A stretch of 6,168 nucleotides of DNA from an uncultured Ruminococcus sp. (GTDB lineage Bacteria > Bacillota > Clostridia > Oscillospirales > Ruminococcaceae): positions 1 through 6,168 of the forward strand of contig CAMWRC010000085.1 of assembly GCA_947176565.1 (NCBI GenBank), read 5' to 3'. A program made the translations under genes and the position numbers. The notes beneath the pieces are model-generated. The model saw nothing but the letters and a program-made list of their open reading frames with translations. It was not told the DNA's origin and searched no databases. Below are positions 5,374 to 6,168 of the stretch, piece after piece (positions within the stretch are counted from its first letter, which is position 1; the number at the start of each line of letters is the position of its first letter).

Positions 5374-5712
5374 ATGACACGTTCTCTTGACAGGAAAATT
5401 TATCTGATTCTGATGACCGCGATAACGGTATCCGGATTCATAGTCATATGCACTATGGGGCAGTCACTGCACAGGCAGAGACTTGCGGCAAAAATATCAG
5501 ATATACCCGCTGAACTTCCGGCAGCGACATGCACCATAAGGGAATATAATGGCAGAATAGGCGTATTCAAAGGGGAAAGTTCAGTTCCGTACAGGGTGAT
5601 AGATTACAATTTTTCACTTCTTTCAGAATACGACCGTGAACAGCTCACGGAGGGGATAGTAATAGAATCGGAACGTGAACTACAGCAGTTCATTGAAGAT
5701 ATTGCAACCTGA
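5374..5712 (+). CDS. Small single-pass membrane protein with a BofC C-terminal-like domain
   Basis: The 112-aa protein has a short basic N-terminus (MTRSLDRK), one hydrophobic segment at about 9-29 that would act as a signal anchor, and an outward-facing domain of about 60 residues. That domain (about 52-112) reads CTIREYNGRIGVFKG, then YRVIDYNFSLLSEYDREQL and GIVIESERELQQFIED. This pattern resembles the C-terminal domain of BofC, which in Bacillus restrains the SpoIVB signalling protease during sporulation, and many small clostridial membrane proteins share it. The match is from remembered patterns and is not a search result. Similar proteins occur in non-sporulating lineages, so a sporulation role should not be assumed. 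The start is supported by AGGGG (5361-5365) 8 nt before the ATG. It is divergent from the PBP gene and its stop is 12 bp from that of the convergent flavin reductase gene. Confidence 0.8.
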   Translation: MTRSLDRKIYLILMTAITVSGFIVICTMGQSLHRQRLAAKISDIPAELPAATCTIREYNGRIGVFKGESSVPYRVIDYNFSLLSEYDREQLTEGIVIESERELQQFIEDIAT

Positions 5713-5724
5713 AAATAATATCTT

Positions 5725-6168
5725 TTAATTTTTATGCTTTTTCTTTTTACGCACGGAGAATCCGAAATCGCCGAGTTTGCGTCCGAGCGCGAAATATTCT
5801 CCGTGGGCATATGCGGCAAGACCGCATTGCTGTAAATTCAGTTTTCCCTTGCTGTCAATGTATTTTTCGTCCGCATCGACCCCCACGATTTCGGCAAGAA
5901 ACATGGTATGACTTCCAAGGAGACGGCTCTCTGTAACACGGCATTCAAGACTTACCGGACATTCCTCGATTACCGGAACTGCGACTTTCACCGCCGGAAC
6001 TGCATGAAATCCGCAGACAGCGAATTTATCCGTATCGCGTCCGCTTTTCACGCCGCAGAAATCCGTATGTTTTACCATAGCCGACGTGGTGAGATTTATC
6101 ACAAATTCTCCGGAGTTCATGATAATGTCATGGGAAAATCGTTCGGGGCGGACTGATATATATGTCAT
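5725..6168 (-). CDS. Flavin reductase family protein (flavoredoxin-like), 5' end outside the window
   Basis: The visible 147 residues match the C-terminal part of clostridial flavin reductase/flavoredoxin proteins, which bind FMN in a split-barrel fold and reduce flavin or pass electrons from NAD(P)H. Recognisable stretches are MTYISVRPERFS at the window edge, GEFVINLTT (about 20-28), TDFCGVKSGRD (about 35-45), ECRVTE, LGSHTMFLAEIVGV (about 84-97), and HGEYFALGRKLGDFGFSVRKKK at the end. Relatives are usually about 180-200 aa and have a further barrel portion before the MTYISVRP motif, so the ATG at 6168 is internal and roughly 40 N-terminal residues lie beyond the edge. The lysine-rich end (RKKKKHKN) is ordinary for the group. 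The gene converges on the BofC-like gene with no hairpin terminator between the stops. The physiological substrate cannot be told from sequence. Confidence 0.88.
   Translation of the reverse strand: MTYISVRPERFSHDIIMNSGEFVINLTTSAMVKHTDFCGVKSGRDTDKFAVCGFHAVPAVKVAVPVIEECPVSLECRVTESRLLGSHTMFLAEIVGVDADEKYIDSKGKLNLQQCGLAAYAHGEYFALGRKLGDFGFSVRKKKKHKN

Noticed and set aside
5713..5724. A bidirectional terminator between the convergent genes
   Set aside because: Only 12 bp separate the stops and no inverted repeat is visible there; T-runs within the end of the flavin reductase gene are not preceded by a stem.
5604..6156. Open frames at 5604-5819 (minus) and 5908-6156 (plus)
   Set aside because: The first runs across the convergent ends of two better-supported genes; the second is antisense to the flavin reductase motifs.
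1..6168. A defence island, toxin-antitoxin pair, prophage or integrated element
   Set aside because: All genes fall into housekeeping or conserved families, there are no transposase, integrase or phage motifs, and base composition looks even across the window.

Overview
The window looks like chromosomal housekeeping DNA from a low-to-moderate GC Clostridia-type Firmicute. It fits Ruminococcus or another Oscillospiraceae genus best, but that is inferred from gene content and style and was not tested by a search. The supporting signs are AGGAG-type ribosome binding sites, a TTG start, a class A PBP with an Asn/Gly/Trp-rich tail, and a C_GCAxxG_C_C family protein. There are no mobile elements, CRISPR arrays, tRNAs, rRNAs or phage genes.

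Layout. A four-gene minus-strand block fills most of the window, in transcription order: a class A penicillin-binding protein (5115-2467), a THUMP-domain rRNA methyltransferase (2337-1222, TTG start), a ComF-family phosphoribosyltransferase-like protein (1211-528) and a small C_GCAxxG_C_C family protein (541-89). The last three genes are tightly packed (10-nt gap, then a 14-nt overlap), and the block ends in a 40-bp perfect palindrome that is a strong intrinsic terminator (33-72). Just beyond it, a perfect -35 box at the left edge suggests a new minus-strand promoter for a gene outside the window. A 129-bp gap with a 13-bp hairpin separates the PBP from the methyltransferase, so the PBP may be a separate or only partly coupled transcription unit.

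The 258-bp region 5116-5373 is divergent. On the minus strand it holds a near-consensus extended -10 promoter for the PBP and a leader of about 135 nt, with an unusually good Shine-Dalgarno that lies far from the PBP start and a short ORF overlapping that start. On the plus strand it serves a small single-pass membrane protein (5374-5712) whose outer domain resembles the C-terminal domain of BofC. That gene meets, tail to tail with 12 bp between stops, a flavin reductase-family gene (5725-6168) cut off by the right edge.

Function. The PBP builds and crosslinks peptidoglycan, the methyltransferase modifies 23S rRNA, and the remaining genes are conserved but poorly understood. I found no convincing new multi-gene system. 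The best second-look items are the PBP's tandem-repeat tail with two periodicities, the PBP leader (stranded SD, overlapping short ORF, alternative hairpins), the hairpin before the methyltransferase, and the divergent BofC-like protein.
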